From positions 1 to 5,175 of the forward strand of contig CAJMOW010000102.1 in assembly GCA_905215145.1 (NCBI GenBank): 5,175 nucleotides of DNA, given 5' to 3'. The notes under the pieces were generated by a model. The model did not search any database. It was not told where the DNA came from and worked only from the letters and a program-made list of their open reading frames with translations. The position numbers and the translations under genes are program-made. Below, one piece after another: positions 1-5,175 of this stretch (position 1 is its first letter; each line of letters starts with the position of its first letter). Source of the DNA: an uncultured bacterium. Its GTDB lineage: Bacteria > Bacillota_I > Bacilli_A > RF39 > UBA660.

Positions 1-1
1 T

Positions 2-760
2 TTTGGTAGGGTAGCAGCTGCAACAGCTAAACAAGTTGTTGTACAAAAAATAAGAGAAGCAGAAAGAAATACTATTTTAAATGAATATCAAGATAAACAA
101 GATGAATTAGTTTCAGGAATTGTGGAAATGGAAGATGCTAGAAATTATTATATTGGTCTAGGTAAAACTCAAGGTATTTTACCTAAAACAGAAATAATTC
201 CTGGTGAAACAATTAAAATGGGTAGTAATATAAAAGTATATATTACAAAAGTTGAAAGTAATTCTAAGGGTCCTATTATACTTTTATCACGATGCCATTA
301 TGGATTTGTTAAGAGATTATTAGAATTAGAGATTCCAGAAATAAATGAAGGAATAATACTTGTTTATAGTGTAGCACGTGAAGCTGGTGTAAGAACTAAA
401 GTTGCTGTATATTCAGAAAATGCAAAAGTAGATCCAATTGGTGCTTGCATAGGAGAAAAAGGTATGAGAATTGCTAATATATTAAAAGAATTAAATGGTG
501 AAAAAATTGATATAATAGAATATAGTAAAGATTCTCAACAGTTTATAAAAAATGCATTAAGTCCAGCCAAAGATCCTCATGTATTTATAACAGATGAAAA
601 GAAAAATGAAGCACTAGTAGTAGTAGATAAAGAAAACTTTTCACTTGCTATAGGTAAAAAAGGTTTAAATGTAAAACTTGCTTCAAGATTAACTCATTTT
701 AAAATAGATGTTAAAACATATGAACAAGCAAAAGAAGAAGGAATTAATATAATAGGATAG
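2..760 (+). CDS. nusA: Transcription termination/antitermination factor NusA (5' end cut off by window)
   Basis: NusA binds RNA polymerase and nascent RNA and modulates pausing, termination and antitermination. The frame is open from base 2 and 252 residues are visible. It begins FGRVAAATAKQVV, the end of the N-terminal RNAP-binding domain, so roughly the first quarter of the protein lies outside the window. An S1 RNA-binding domain follows (from about VSGIVEMEDARNYYIGLG to IILLSR). Next come KH1, with its GxxG loop GEKG at 452-463, and KH2, with GKKG at 653-664 inside LAIGKKGLNVKLASRLT. SVAREAGVRTKVAV and DPIGACIG are hallmark NusA segments. The protein ends just after KH2 with no acidic C-terminal repeats, as is usual in Firmicutes. 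LSRCHYGFVKRL differs slightly from the LSRTHPGLLKRL form common in the family. It is the first visible gene of a nusA-ylxR-dCMP deaminase-infB operon, and its TAG stop overlaps the next gene's Shine-Dalgarno sequence. The GTG at 122 is an internal Val codon, not the start. Confidence 0.97.
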   Translation, partial: FGRVAAATAKQVVVQKIREAERNTILNEYQDKQDELVSGIVEMEDARNYYIGLGKTQGILPKTEIIPGETIKMGSNIKVYITKVESNSKGPIILLSRCHYGFVKRLLELEIPEINEGIILVYSVAREAGVRTKVAVYSENAKVDPIGACIGEKGMRIANILKELNGEKIDIIEYSKDSQQFIKNALSPAKDPHVFITDEKKNEALVVVDKENFSLAIGKKGLNVKLASRLTHFKIDVKTYEQAKEEGINIIG

Positions 761-763
761 GTG
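758..763 (+). promoter_or_regulatory. Shine-Dalgarno TAGGTG of ylxR, overlapping the nusA stop
   Basis: TAGGTG spans the nusA stop codon (TAG, 758-760) and the three bases after it. AGGTG ends six bases before the TTG at 770, normal spacing. This favours TTG 770 as the ylxR start over the in-frame GTG at 761, which lies within the ribosome binding site itself. The overlap suggests translational coupling. Confidence 0.7.
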
Positions 764-769
764 ATTTAT

Positions 770-1027
770 TTGAAACAAAAAAAAATACCAATGAGAACAT
801 GTATTGTTACAAAAGAAAAATTACCAAAAAATAAACTTATTAGAATAGTAAGAACACCAGACCTAAATATTGTGATAGATGAAACAGGTAAACAAAATGG
901 TAGAGGTGCATACTTAAAAAAAGATATTGAAGTTTATGAAAAGGCCAAAAAAACAAAAATCTTAAATAAACATTTAGAAATAGAAGTTCCAGATAGTATA
1001 TTTGATGAATTAGAAAAGATTAAGTAG
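770..1027 (+). CDS. ylxR: YlxR family protein (DUF448), RNase P modulator RnpM type
   Basis: A small basic protein of 85 aa from a TTG start at 770. The family signature is clear: PMRTCIVTKEKLPKNKLIRIVR near the N-terminus, then a DETGKQNGRGAYL segment (the conserved D-x-tGK-x-nGRGAY core), and a Lys-rich C-terminal half. YlxR proteins are nucleic-acid-binding partners of the nusA-infB operon, and in Bacillus subtilis the protein (RnpM) has been reported to bind RNase P RNA and modulate its activity. Many homologues carry two cysteines in the first motif and a third after GRGAY. Here only one Cys (RTCIVT) is seen and Lys/Thr fill the other places. An upstream in-frame GTG at 761 would add three residues but has no Shine-Dalgarno of its own. 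The gene sits nine bases after nusA and nine before the dCMP deaminase. Confidence 0.92.
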   Translation: MKQKKIPMRTCIVTKEKLPKNKLIRIVRTPDLNIVIDETGKQNGRGAYLKKDIEVYEKAKKTKILNKHLEIEVPDSIFDELEKIK

Positions 1028-1030
1028 GTG
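1025..1030 (+). promoter_or_regulatory. Shine-Dalgarno TAGGTG of the dCMP deaminase gene, overlapping the ylxR stop
   Basis: The ylxR stop TAG (1025-1027) again forms part of TAGGTG. AGGTG ends six bases before ATG 1037. This is the same arrangement as at 758-763 and decides for ATG 1037 over the in-frame GTG at 1028. Confidence 0.75.
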
Positions 1031-1036
1031 TATAAA

Positions 1037-1516
1037 ATGGGAAAAAGACAAGATTATATTTCATGGGATGAATATTTTATGGCTCTTGCAATTTTATCAA
1101 GTAAAAGAAGTAAAGATCCCTCAACACAAGTTGGTGCTTGTATAGTTGATGAAAATAACAAAATATTATCAATGGGGTATAATGGTATGCCTATAGGAAT
1201 AAATGACGATAATATTACTTGGGAAAGAGAAGGAAGTTTTTTGGATACGAAATATGCATATGTATGTCACGCAGAATTAAATGCAATCCTTAATTATAAA
1301 GGAAATTTAACAGGTAGTAAAATATATGTTTATTTATTTCCATGTAATGAATGTGCAAAAGCTATAATACAAGCAGGTATAAAAGAGGTAATATATGCCT
1401 GTGATAAATATAAAGATACAGATGCCGTTAAAGCTTCAAAAAAAATGTTTGATGAATGCAACGTTGTATATAGAGAATATAAATCAAAAGGTAAAAATAT
1501 AATAATAACTGTATAG
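1037..1516 (+). CDS. Deoxycytidylate (dCMP) deaminase
   Basis: A zinc-dependent cytoplasmic enzyme of 159 aa that deaminates dCMP to dUMP, the substrate of thymidylate synthase. The zinc and catalytic motifs are intact: H78-A-E80 (in YVCHAELNAI) and P102-C103-N-E-C106 (in LFPCNECAK), with Glu80 the expected proton shuttle. Other family blocks are RSKDPSTQVGACIVD, SMGYNGMP (the GYNG motif typical of allosterically regulated dCMP deaminases), WEREG and LDTKYAYVCH. The second half, IIQAGIKEVIYACDKYKD, also matches the family. Overall it resembles the eukaryotic/phage-type enzyme more than the longer ComEB type. Length is normal. ATG 1037 follows a clean AGGTG. The gene lies between ylxR and infB, where Firmicutes usually encode YlxQ. 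Its place in a core operon suggests stable vertical presence in this lineage, with constitutive growth-linked expression. A gene symbol is not assigned because bacterial naming varies (dcd, comEB, DCTD-like). Confidence 0.95.
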   Translation: MGKRQDYISWDEYFMALAILSSKRSKDPSTQVGACIVDENNKILSMGYNGMPIGINDDNITWEREGSFLDTKYAYVCHAELNAILNYKGNLTGSKIYVYLFPCNECAKAIIQAGIKEVIYACDKYKDTDAVKASKKMFDECNVVYREYKSKGKNIIITV

Positions 1517-1521
1517 GAAAA

Positions 1522-1527
1522 GAGGTG
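1522..1527 (+). promoter_or_regulatory. Shine-Dalgarno GAGGTG of infB
   Basis: GAGGTG lies six bases before ATG 1534 and nine before ATG 1537. It favours ATG 1534 and rules against the in-frame GTG at 1525, which is part of the site. Confidence 0.75.
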
Positions 1528-1533
1528 TTATTT

Positions 1534-3642
1534 ATGATGACTGTGCTAGAATACGCAGATGACATGAATAAGAAAGTAGAAGAAATAATAGGGGCTTGTA
1601 AAAAATTAAGTATAAAAATTAATGAAGAAACAGATTTATTGTCAGACGAAGATATAACAATTCTTGATAATTATTTTTCATCAGAAATAGATGAGGAATA
1701 TGATATTGATAATGAAATCGATGAAATAGTAGAAGATATAAAAGGTACAAAAAAAATAGATGTTGATAATTCTGTATCTAAACAAAAATTAAAGAAAAAA
1801 AATGATACAGCTAAAAATAAAAAAGATTTAGCTCAAAAAAAGAAAGAAATGTATAAAAACAAGAAAAAGCTTATGTCTAATACACCAACAAACAATAGCA
1901 ATATTGTATTATACAAAGAAAATATGTCTATTGGTGATTTAGCTAAAGAATTAGGTGTTTCAGCAGCTGAAATAGTGAAAAAACTTTTCTCACAAGGATT
2001 AATGGTAACAATAAATACACCTATAAGCTATGAAAATGCCGAAATACTTGTACTTGATTATAATAAGGAACTAAAAAAAGAAGAAACAACAGATGTTACA
2101 AATTTTGAACAATTTGAAATAATAGATGCTGAAGAAGATTTAGTAAAAAGAGCTCCAGTTGTTACAATAATGGGACACGTTGATCATGGAAAAACAACAC
2201 TTTTAGATACAATTAGGAAATCAAATGTCGCATCAGGTGAAGCTGGTGGAATAACTCAAGCCATAAGTGCATATCAAGTAAAGCATAATGGAGAAACAAT
2301 TACATTTATAGATACACCAGGGCATGCTGCATTTACAGAAATGAGAGCAAGAGGAGCAAGTATAACAGATATAGTTATAATAATAGTTGCTGCAGATGAT
2401 GGGGTTATGCCTCAAACAAGAGAAGTTGTAGATCATGCTAAAGCTGCAAATGTTCCAATAATAGTTGCTATAAATAAAATTGATAAACCAGGTGCAAATG
2501 TAGAAAAAGTAATGACAGATTTATCAGAATTAGGTTTAACTCCTGAAAAATGGGGTGGAGATACTTTATATAACGAAATATCTGCTAAAAACGCAATAGG
2601 AATAGACGGATTACTAGAAAATATTTTATTGGTTGCAGAATTAAAAGATTATAAAGCAAATCCTAATAGATATGCAGTTGGTACTGTAATTGAATCAAGA
2701 CTTGATAAACATTTAGGTCCTATTGTAACAGTTTTAATTCAAAATGGAACATTAAGATTAGGAGACCCAATTGTAGTTGGAAATGCATATGGAAAGATAA
2801 GAACATTAAAAAATTCAAATGGTGAAGAAATAACAAGTGCAATACCTAGTCAACCTGTAGAAATAACAGGAATTAATGAAGTTCCAGTAGCTGGTGATAA
2901 GTTTATGGCTTTTGAATCAGAAAAACAAGCAAGAAGTATTGGGGAAGAAAGAAAAAAACAAGCTAGATTAAAAGAAAACACAAGTAAAACAGTTTTGACT
3001 TTAGATGCATTATTTTCTAAAATACAAGAGGGTGTAAAAGAAATAAATGTTATAATCAAAGCCGATGTAAATGGTAGTAGCGAAGCTGTAAAAAATTCCC
3101 TTGAAAAAATAGAAGTTGAAGGTGTAAAAGTAAATGTTATAAGAAGTAGTGTTGGAGGAATTACAGAAGGAGACGTGGTTCTTGCAAAAGCCTCAAATGC
3201 TATTATTATCGGATTTAATGTTAGACCAAGTAATTCAATAAAAGATTATGCTGAAGAACAAGGTGTTGAAATAAGACCATATAACATAATATATAAAGTG
3301 GTAGAAGAAATGGAAGCTGCTATGAAAGGTATGCTAGATCCAGAATACGAAGAAAAAGTTTTAGGAAATGCTGAAATAAGACAATTATTTAAGTTTTCTA
3401 AGGTTGGTGTAATTGCCGGTTCATATGTAACAGACGGTATAATTAAAAGAGACTCTAAAGCTAGAGTAGTACGTGATGGGATTGTAATATATGATGGAAA
3501 TATAGGTTCAGTTCAAAGAGAAAAAGACTCAGTTAAAGAAGTTAAAAAAGGATTGGAATGTGGTATCACCATTGAAAATTTCAATGATATAAAAGTTGGT
3601 GATATCATTGAATCGTATGAAATGGTTGAAAAGGAAAGATAG
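1534..3642 (+). CDS. infB: Translation initiation factor IF-2
   Basis: IF2 is the GTPase that recruits fMet-tRNA to the 30S subunit and promotes 50S joining. The protein is 702 aa from ATG 1534 (ATG 1537 also possible), a normal short Firmicute form. Residues 4-47 (TVLEYADDMNKKVEEI... to LLSDEDITIL) look like a first IF2_N-type subdomain. A Lys/Asn-rich linker follows, with runs such as KQKLKKKND. A second IF2_N domain starts near M131 (SIGDLAKELGVSAAEIVKKL). The G domain has every motif: G1 GHVDHGKTT at 214-222, G2 GGITQ at 238-242, G3 DTPGH at 260-264, G4 NKID at 314-317 and G5 SAK at 350-352. Domain II (IESRLDKHLGPIVTVLIQNG), domain III (VNVIIKADVNGSSEAVK...SSVGGITEGDV) and the C-terminal fMet-tRNA-binding domain (GLECGITIENFNDIKVGDIIESYE) follow in order. 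The stop codon sits in a terminator stem, suggesting the operon largely ends here. Confidence 0.98.
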   Translation: MMTVLEYADDMNKKVEEIIGACKKLSIKINEETDLLSDEDITILDNYFSSEIDEEYDIDNEIDEIVEDIKGTKKIDVDNSVSKQKLKKKNDTAKNKKDLAQKKKEMYKNKKKLMSNTPTNNSNIVLYKENMSIGDLAKELGVSAAEIVKKLFSQGLMVTINTPISYENAEILVLDYNKELKKEETTDVTNFEQFEIIDAEEDLVKRAPVVTIMGHVDHGKTTLLDTIRKSNVASGEAGGITQAISAYQVKHNGETITFIDTPGHAAFTEMRARGASITDIVIIIVAADDGVMPQTREVVDHAKAANVPIIVAINKIDKPGANVEKVMTDLSELGLTPEKWGGDTLYNEISAKNAIGIDGLLENILLVAELKDYKANPNRYAVGTVIESRLDKHLGPIVTVLIQNGTLRLGDPIVVGNAYGKIRTLKNSNGEEITSAIPSQPVEITGINEVPVAGDKFMAFESEKQARSIGEERKKQARLKENTSKTVLTLDALFSKIQEGVKEINVIIKADVNGSSEAVKNSLEKIEVEGVKVNVIRSSVGGITEGDVVLAKASNAIIIGFNVRPSNSIKDYAEEQGVEIRPYNIIYKVVEEMEAAMKGMLDPEYEEKVLGNAEIRQLFKFSKVGVIAGSYVTDGIIKRDSKARVVRDGIVIYDGNIGSVQREKDSVKEVKKGLECGITIENFNDIKVGDIIESYEMVEKER

Positions 3643-3663
3643 AGCAGTAGTGTTCTATTTTTT
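3639..3663 (+). terminator. Rho-independent terminator overlapping the infB stop
   Basis: ATAGAGCA (3639-3646) pairs with TGTTCTAT (3651-3658): eight base pairs including one G-U, around a four-base GTAG loop. A run of six T follows (3658-3663). The infB stop TAG (3640-3642) lies inside the left arm, so a terminating ribosome would cover the hairpin. The stem is short and AT-rich, so some read-through into the 73-aa gene is plausible. No other promoter fits between them. Confidence 0.7.
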
Positions 3664-3672
3664 CAATCAAAT

Positions 3673-3680
3673 AGGAGTGA
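3673..3680 (+). promoter_or_regulatory. Shine-Dalgarno AGGAGTGA of the 73-aa gene
   Basis: AGGAGTGA is the strongest ribosome binding site in the window. AGGAG ends six bases before ATG 3684, ideal spacing, and is the main support that the small gene is translated. Confidence 0.7.
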
Positions 3681-3683
3681 AAT

Positions 3684-3905
3684 ATGAATAATAAAGATGC
3701 AATACTTTTATCACTATTAGTTGGGATAAAAGAAAATTTAAATTTAACTGAATTAGAAAAAAATGTTATAATTGATGGACTAAATTTACTACATTCTGAA
3801 TATATATCAACAAACGATTTAGAAAATTGGGAAAGCAAATGTTATGATGCAGATTTTTGCATAAAACCAATGAATGAAATAGTAAAGGTACATGTTTTAA
3901 GGTGA
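3684..3905 (+). CDS. Small protein of unknown function (73 aa)
   Basis: I do not recognise this protein. It starts MNNKDAILLSLLVGIKEN, a probably helical segment whose hydrophobic part (about 10 residues) is too short for a membrane span. It continues with TELEKNVIIDGLNLLHSEY, another amphipathic helix pattern, and a C-terminal part holding two cysteines (C53 and C59, in SKCYDADFCIKP). No signal peptide is seen. A near-perfect AGGAG at correct spacing and a reading frame with AT-biased third positions support a real gene. It lies 41 bases after infB, just past the infB terminator, and is followed by its own terminator at 3934-3970. It occupies the place where rbfA often stands but is too short and bears no RbfA signature. 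Expression is either by read-through from the infB operon or from a promoter inside infB that I cannot identify. Confidence 0.7.
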   Translation: MNNKDAILLSLLVGIKENLNLTELEKNVIIDGLNLLHSEYISTNDLENWESKCYDADFCIKPMNEIVKVHVLR

Positions 3906-3933
3906 AGTAAAGTAAATGTTGGAAAGTTTTAAG

Positions 3934-3970
3934 AAAAAATACAAGTTATATAATTAATTTGTATTTTTTT
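3934..3970 (+). terminator. AT-rich rho-independent terminator after the 73-aa gene
   Basis: Bases 3934-3948 (AAAAAATACAAGTTA) pair with 3955-3969 (TAATTTGTATTTTTT). This makes 15 base pairs with one G-U and a six-base TATAAT loop. The T run 3964-3970 supplies the U tract on the + strand. The left arm begins with six A, which on the opposite strand gives a T tract, so the hairpin could also stop transcripts coming from the right. It lies 28 bases after the 73-aa stop codon. Confidence 0.65.
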
Positions 3971-4293
3971 ATGTTCTTTTTGAAAAAAACAAAGAACTTA
4001 CTAACCGAATAAACGACATTTTAAAGGTAATTAAGAAGTTTTTTAGGAAGTTATTACAATTTGGTAGCAAAGTAATAAAACAAGCCACAGTGAGCAAAAT
4101 AAAACAATATTTTGACGATAAAATTTTTAAGAAAAAAGATGTTGTTAATATTTCAGTAGATACAACAAAAGAAGATGAATTATTTGATTATGTTGATTAT
4201 CCTAGATATTATGGTGTACCTAAATATAATGAATTAGATGATGATTATGAATATAATAAAAACAAAGATGATGATTTTGATTTGAGTTTATAA
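3958..4293 (+). pseudogene. Headless ORF: likely 3' remnant of a larger gene, possibly a plasmid mobilisation (Mob/Pre-like) protein
   Basis: The frame is open from just after a TAA at 3955-3957 to the TAA at 4291-4293 (111 codons). It contains no ATG, GTG or TTG before GTG 4090, and that GTG has no Shine-Dalgarno. The stretch before 4090 nevertheless reads like protein: EKNKELTNRINDILKVIKK, then FFRKLLQFGSKVIKQ, a basic amphipathic, coiled-coil-like segment. It continues without a break into SKIKQYFDDKIFKKKDVVN, ISVDTTKEDELFDYVDYP and an Asp-rich end (DDDFDLSL). A basic coil followed by a KEDELFDY-type acidic tail recalls C-termini of Mob/Pre relaxases or other phage/plasmid proteins of Firmicutes. 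This is recollection of style, not a verified match. The simplest reading is the surviving 3' end of a gene whose start was lost. The alternative is a 67-aa gene from GTG 4090. It runs towards the - strand gene and shares its terminator. Confidence 0.5.
3973..3997. repeat. Short inverted repeat (GTTCTTT ... AAAGAAC)
   Basis: GTTCTTT (3973-3979) is the exact reverse complement of AAAGAAC (3991-3997), separated by 11 bases rich in A. It begins just after the terminator hairpin at 3934-3970. Seven AT-rich base pairs with a loose loop could be chance in DNA of this composition. It has no T tract of its own after the right arm. Confidence 0.35.
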
Positions 4294-4342
4294 AAAAAGA
4301 GAATATGCTTGAATCGTGCTGAATCTAGCGTACTCTCTTTTT
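4294..4342. terminator. Bidirectional rho-independent terminator between convergent genes
   Basis: AAAAAGAGA (4294-4302) pairs with TCTCTTTTT (4334-4342). After one mismatch a further six pairs form (4304-4309 with 4327-4332, including one G-U), giving a long stem with a loop around 4310-4326. The left arm begins with an A tract and the right arm ends with a T tract, so each strand has a U tract after the stem. It begins right at the stop of the + strand ORF and ends four bases before the stop of the - strand gene. The loop holds TGAATC twice (4310-4315 and 4320-4325). Confidence 0.8.
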
Positions 4343-4346
4343 AAGC

Positions 4347-5168
4347 TTATCTTGATATACCTTGGGATTGTGAAATACCTTCGCTGATAAAATGTTTATC
4401 TTCAGCTGAATTGTATGAATAAGTATTTCTACCAACCGCATATTCTCTTAATCCTTCTGCTACTTTAGGATTACTTTCTCTTTGAATCATTACTTCAATT
4501 TCTTCTTGAGATAATGGAGGAATAACCACATTTTGTGGATATGGACCATAACCATCTAATAATGCCGCCATATCCCTTAAACCATGTTCTTGATTTAAAG
4601 GAGTAATCGCACTATATTTAATTCCTTTTGTTCTATCTTCACTAATTATTTTTGCAGTATCTAATTTATCTCTTACTAATAAAGTTCTTGATTCATATTT
4701 ATCATGCCAAACCCCAAAATCAAATGCTTGTCTTGGAATAAAAAGCATTGAATCAATTTCTGCTCTATCAAAATCTACAGATAACTCTCCTCTAGCAAAG
4801 CTCTTATATTCTCTGTCTCTCATAACACCATTAGATGTATAACATTTTTTTTCAGACCAAGTATAATTATTGCATTTACCAATTCTACAGTCTATATTAT
4901 CTACTATAGAACTATTAGTAGTTAAAGTAATAGATCCTGATTTATCAATTGTTGCTACTTCTTCAACGACATTTTTTCGTTTAATACTTTGTCCATTTGT
5001 GTCAATAAACGATTTCTTTTCTTCAGTTCTAACACATCTAAACGTTTCAGGACTCGAACTCGAAATACTCATTGAATATTTATCACCAACAGGAGAAGTC
5101 CAATCAAATGATATGTTTCCGTTTTCTTCTTTAACAGTTACGGCTTCAGCAGCTTCAAACATATTCAT
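4347..5168 (-). CDS. Hypothetical protein, 273 aa (may extend past the window edge)
   Basis: I do not recognise this protein. From ATG 5168 it reads MNMFEAAEAVTVKEENGNIS and has no signal peptide or membrane segment, so it looks cytoplasmic. The first 110 residues are rich in Ser/Thr, Lys and Glu with short beta-like stretches (GSITLTTNSSIVDN) and hold all four cysteines: C45, then C94, C99 and C109 (C-x4-C-x9-C). The middle (FDRAEIDSMLFIPRQAFDFGVWHDKYESRTLLVRDK) and the end (PPLSQEEIEVMIQRESNPKVAEGL) look folded, the last probably helical. It ends in SQSQGISR. AGGA lies three bases before ATG 5168 and nine before ATG 5162, so the second Met is at least as likely a start. The frame is also open to the edge (Gly-Gln before Met), so a longer protein is possible. 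It converges on the + strand remnant and shares its terminator. Trp codons are TGG. Confidence 0.75.
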   Translation of the reverse strand: MNMFEAAEAVTVKEENGNISFDWTSPVGDKYSMSISSSSPETFRCVRTEEKKSFIDTNGQSIKRKNVVEEVATIDKSGSITLTTNSSIVDNIDCRIGKCNNYTWSEKKCYTSNGVMRDREYKSFARGELSVDFDRAEIDSMLFIPRQAFDFGVWHDKYESRTLLVRDKLDTAKIISEDRTKGIKYSAITPLNQEHGLRDMAALLDGYGPYPQNVVIPPLSQEEIEVMIQRESNPKVAEGLREYAVGRNTYSYNSAEDKHFISEGISQSQGISR

Positions 5169-5175
5169 TTGTCCT

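Noticed and set aside
122..124. GTG as a start of a separate 212-aa NusA fragment
   Set aside because: NusA coding continues upstream in the same frame to the window edge with conserved sequence, so the codon is internal.
2233..2436. 67-codon open frame on the - strand inside infB
   Set aside because: It lies opposite the conserved IF2 G domain, is Cys/Tyr-rich in the way antisense frames often are, and has no ribosome binding site worth noting.
2850..3059. 69-codon open frame on the - strand inside infB
   Set aside because: It is antisense to a well-conserved part of IF2, with no independent evidence for a gene.
3605..3838. 77-codon open frame on the - strand across the infB end and the 73-aa gene
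   Set aside because: It overlaps two better supported + strand features and the terminator at 3639-3663, and resembles no protein I know.
3949..3954. Perfect TATAAT as a -10 promoter element
   Set aside because: It is the loop of the AT-rich terminator and has no -35 box at 16-18 bases upstream. TATAAT is expected by chance in DNA this AT-rich.
3916..3957. 13-residue ORF (MLESFKKKYKLYN) with AAGGTGA ten bases upstream, in frame with the headless ORF but ended by TAA
   Set aside because: It is very short, overlaps the left arm and loop of the terminator at 3934-3970, and the spacing is long. It could be a decayed start of the following frame, but nothing shows this.
3980..4010. TTGAAA as a -35 element for the frame starting at 4090
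   Set aside because: No acceptable -10 box lies 16-18 bases downstream.

Overview
The window is AT-rich and carries the 3' part of a nusA-infB type transcription/translation operon on the + strand, followed by an accessory stretch that is not part of the usual operon. Gene order, codon use, AGGTG/AGGAG Shine-Dalgarno sequences and protein sequence point to a low-GC Firmicute, most likely an AT-rich, Clostridia-like gut-type lineage. The lineage is inferred, not proven. Trp is encoded by TGG and no long gene needs TGA read as Trp, so the standard bacterial code (table 11) applies, not the Mollicutes code.

Positions 2-3642 hold a tightly packed operon. It runs: the C-terminal part of NusA (cut by the window edge), YlxR/RnpM (DUF448), a dCMP deaminase, and full-length translation initiation factor IF2. 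The first three intergenic spacings are 9-17 bases, and the first two upstream stop codons lie inside the Shine-Dalgarno sequence of the next gene (TAGGTG). The unusual point is the dCMP deaminase, which occupies the slot where most Firmicutes carry ylxQ (an L7Ae-like protein). A compact terminator hairpin overlaps the infB stop codon.

Positions 3684-3970 hold a small unrecognised gene (73 aa) with a good ribosome binding site, then an AT-rich terminator hairpin. rbfA, which often follows infB, is not present here. Positions 3958-4293 hold an open reading frame with no usable start in its first 44 codons and no ribosome binding site. It encodes a basic amphipathic stretch followed by an acidic tail, and looks like the 3' remnant of a larger gene, possibly a mobilisation-type protein. 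A hairpin with A and T tracts on both sides (4294-4342) then serves as a shared terminator for converging genes.

Positions 4347-5168 on the - strand hold an unrecognised soluble protein of 273 aa or more with a small cysteine cluster. Its reading frame stays open to the window edge, so its true start may lie outside.

No tRNA, rRNA, CRISPR array, intact transposase or convincing riboswitch was seen. The most notable items are the ylxQ-to-dCMP-deaminase replacement, the headless ORF, and the two orphan proteins next to a core operon.
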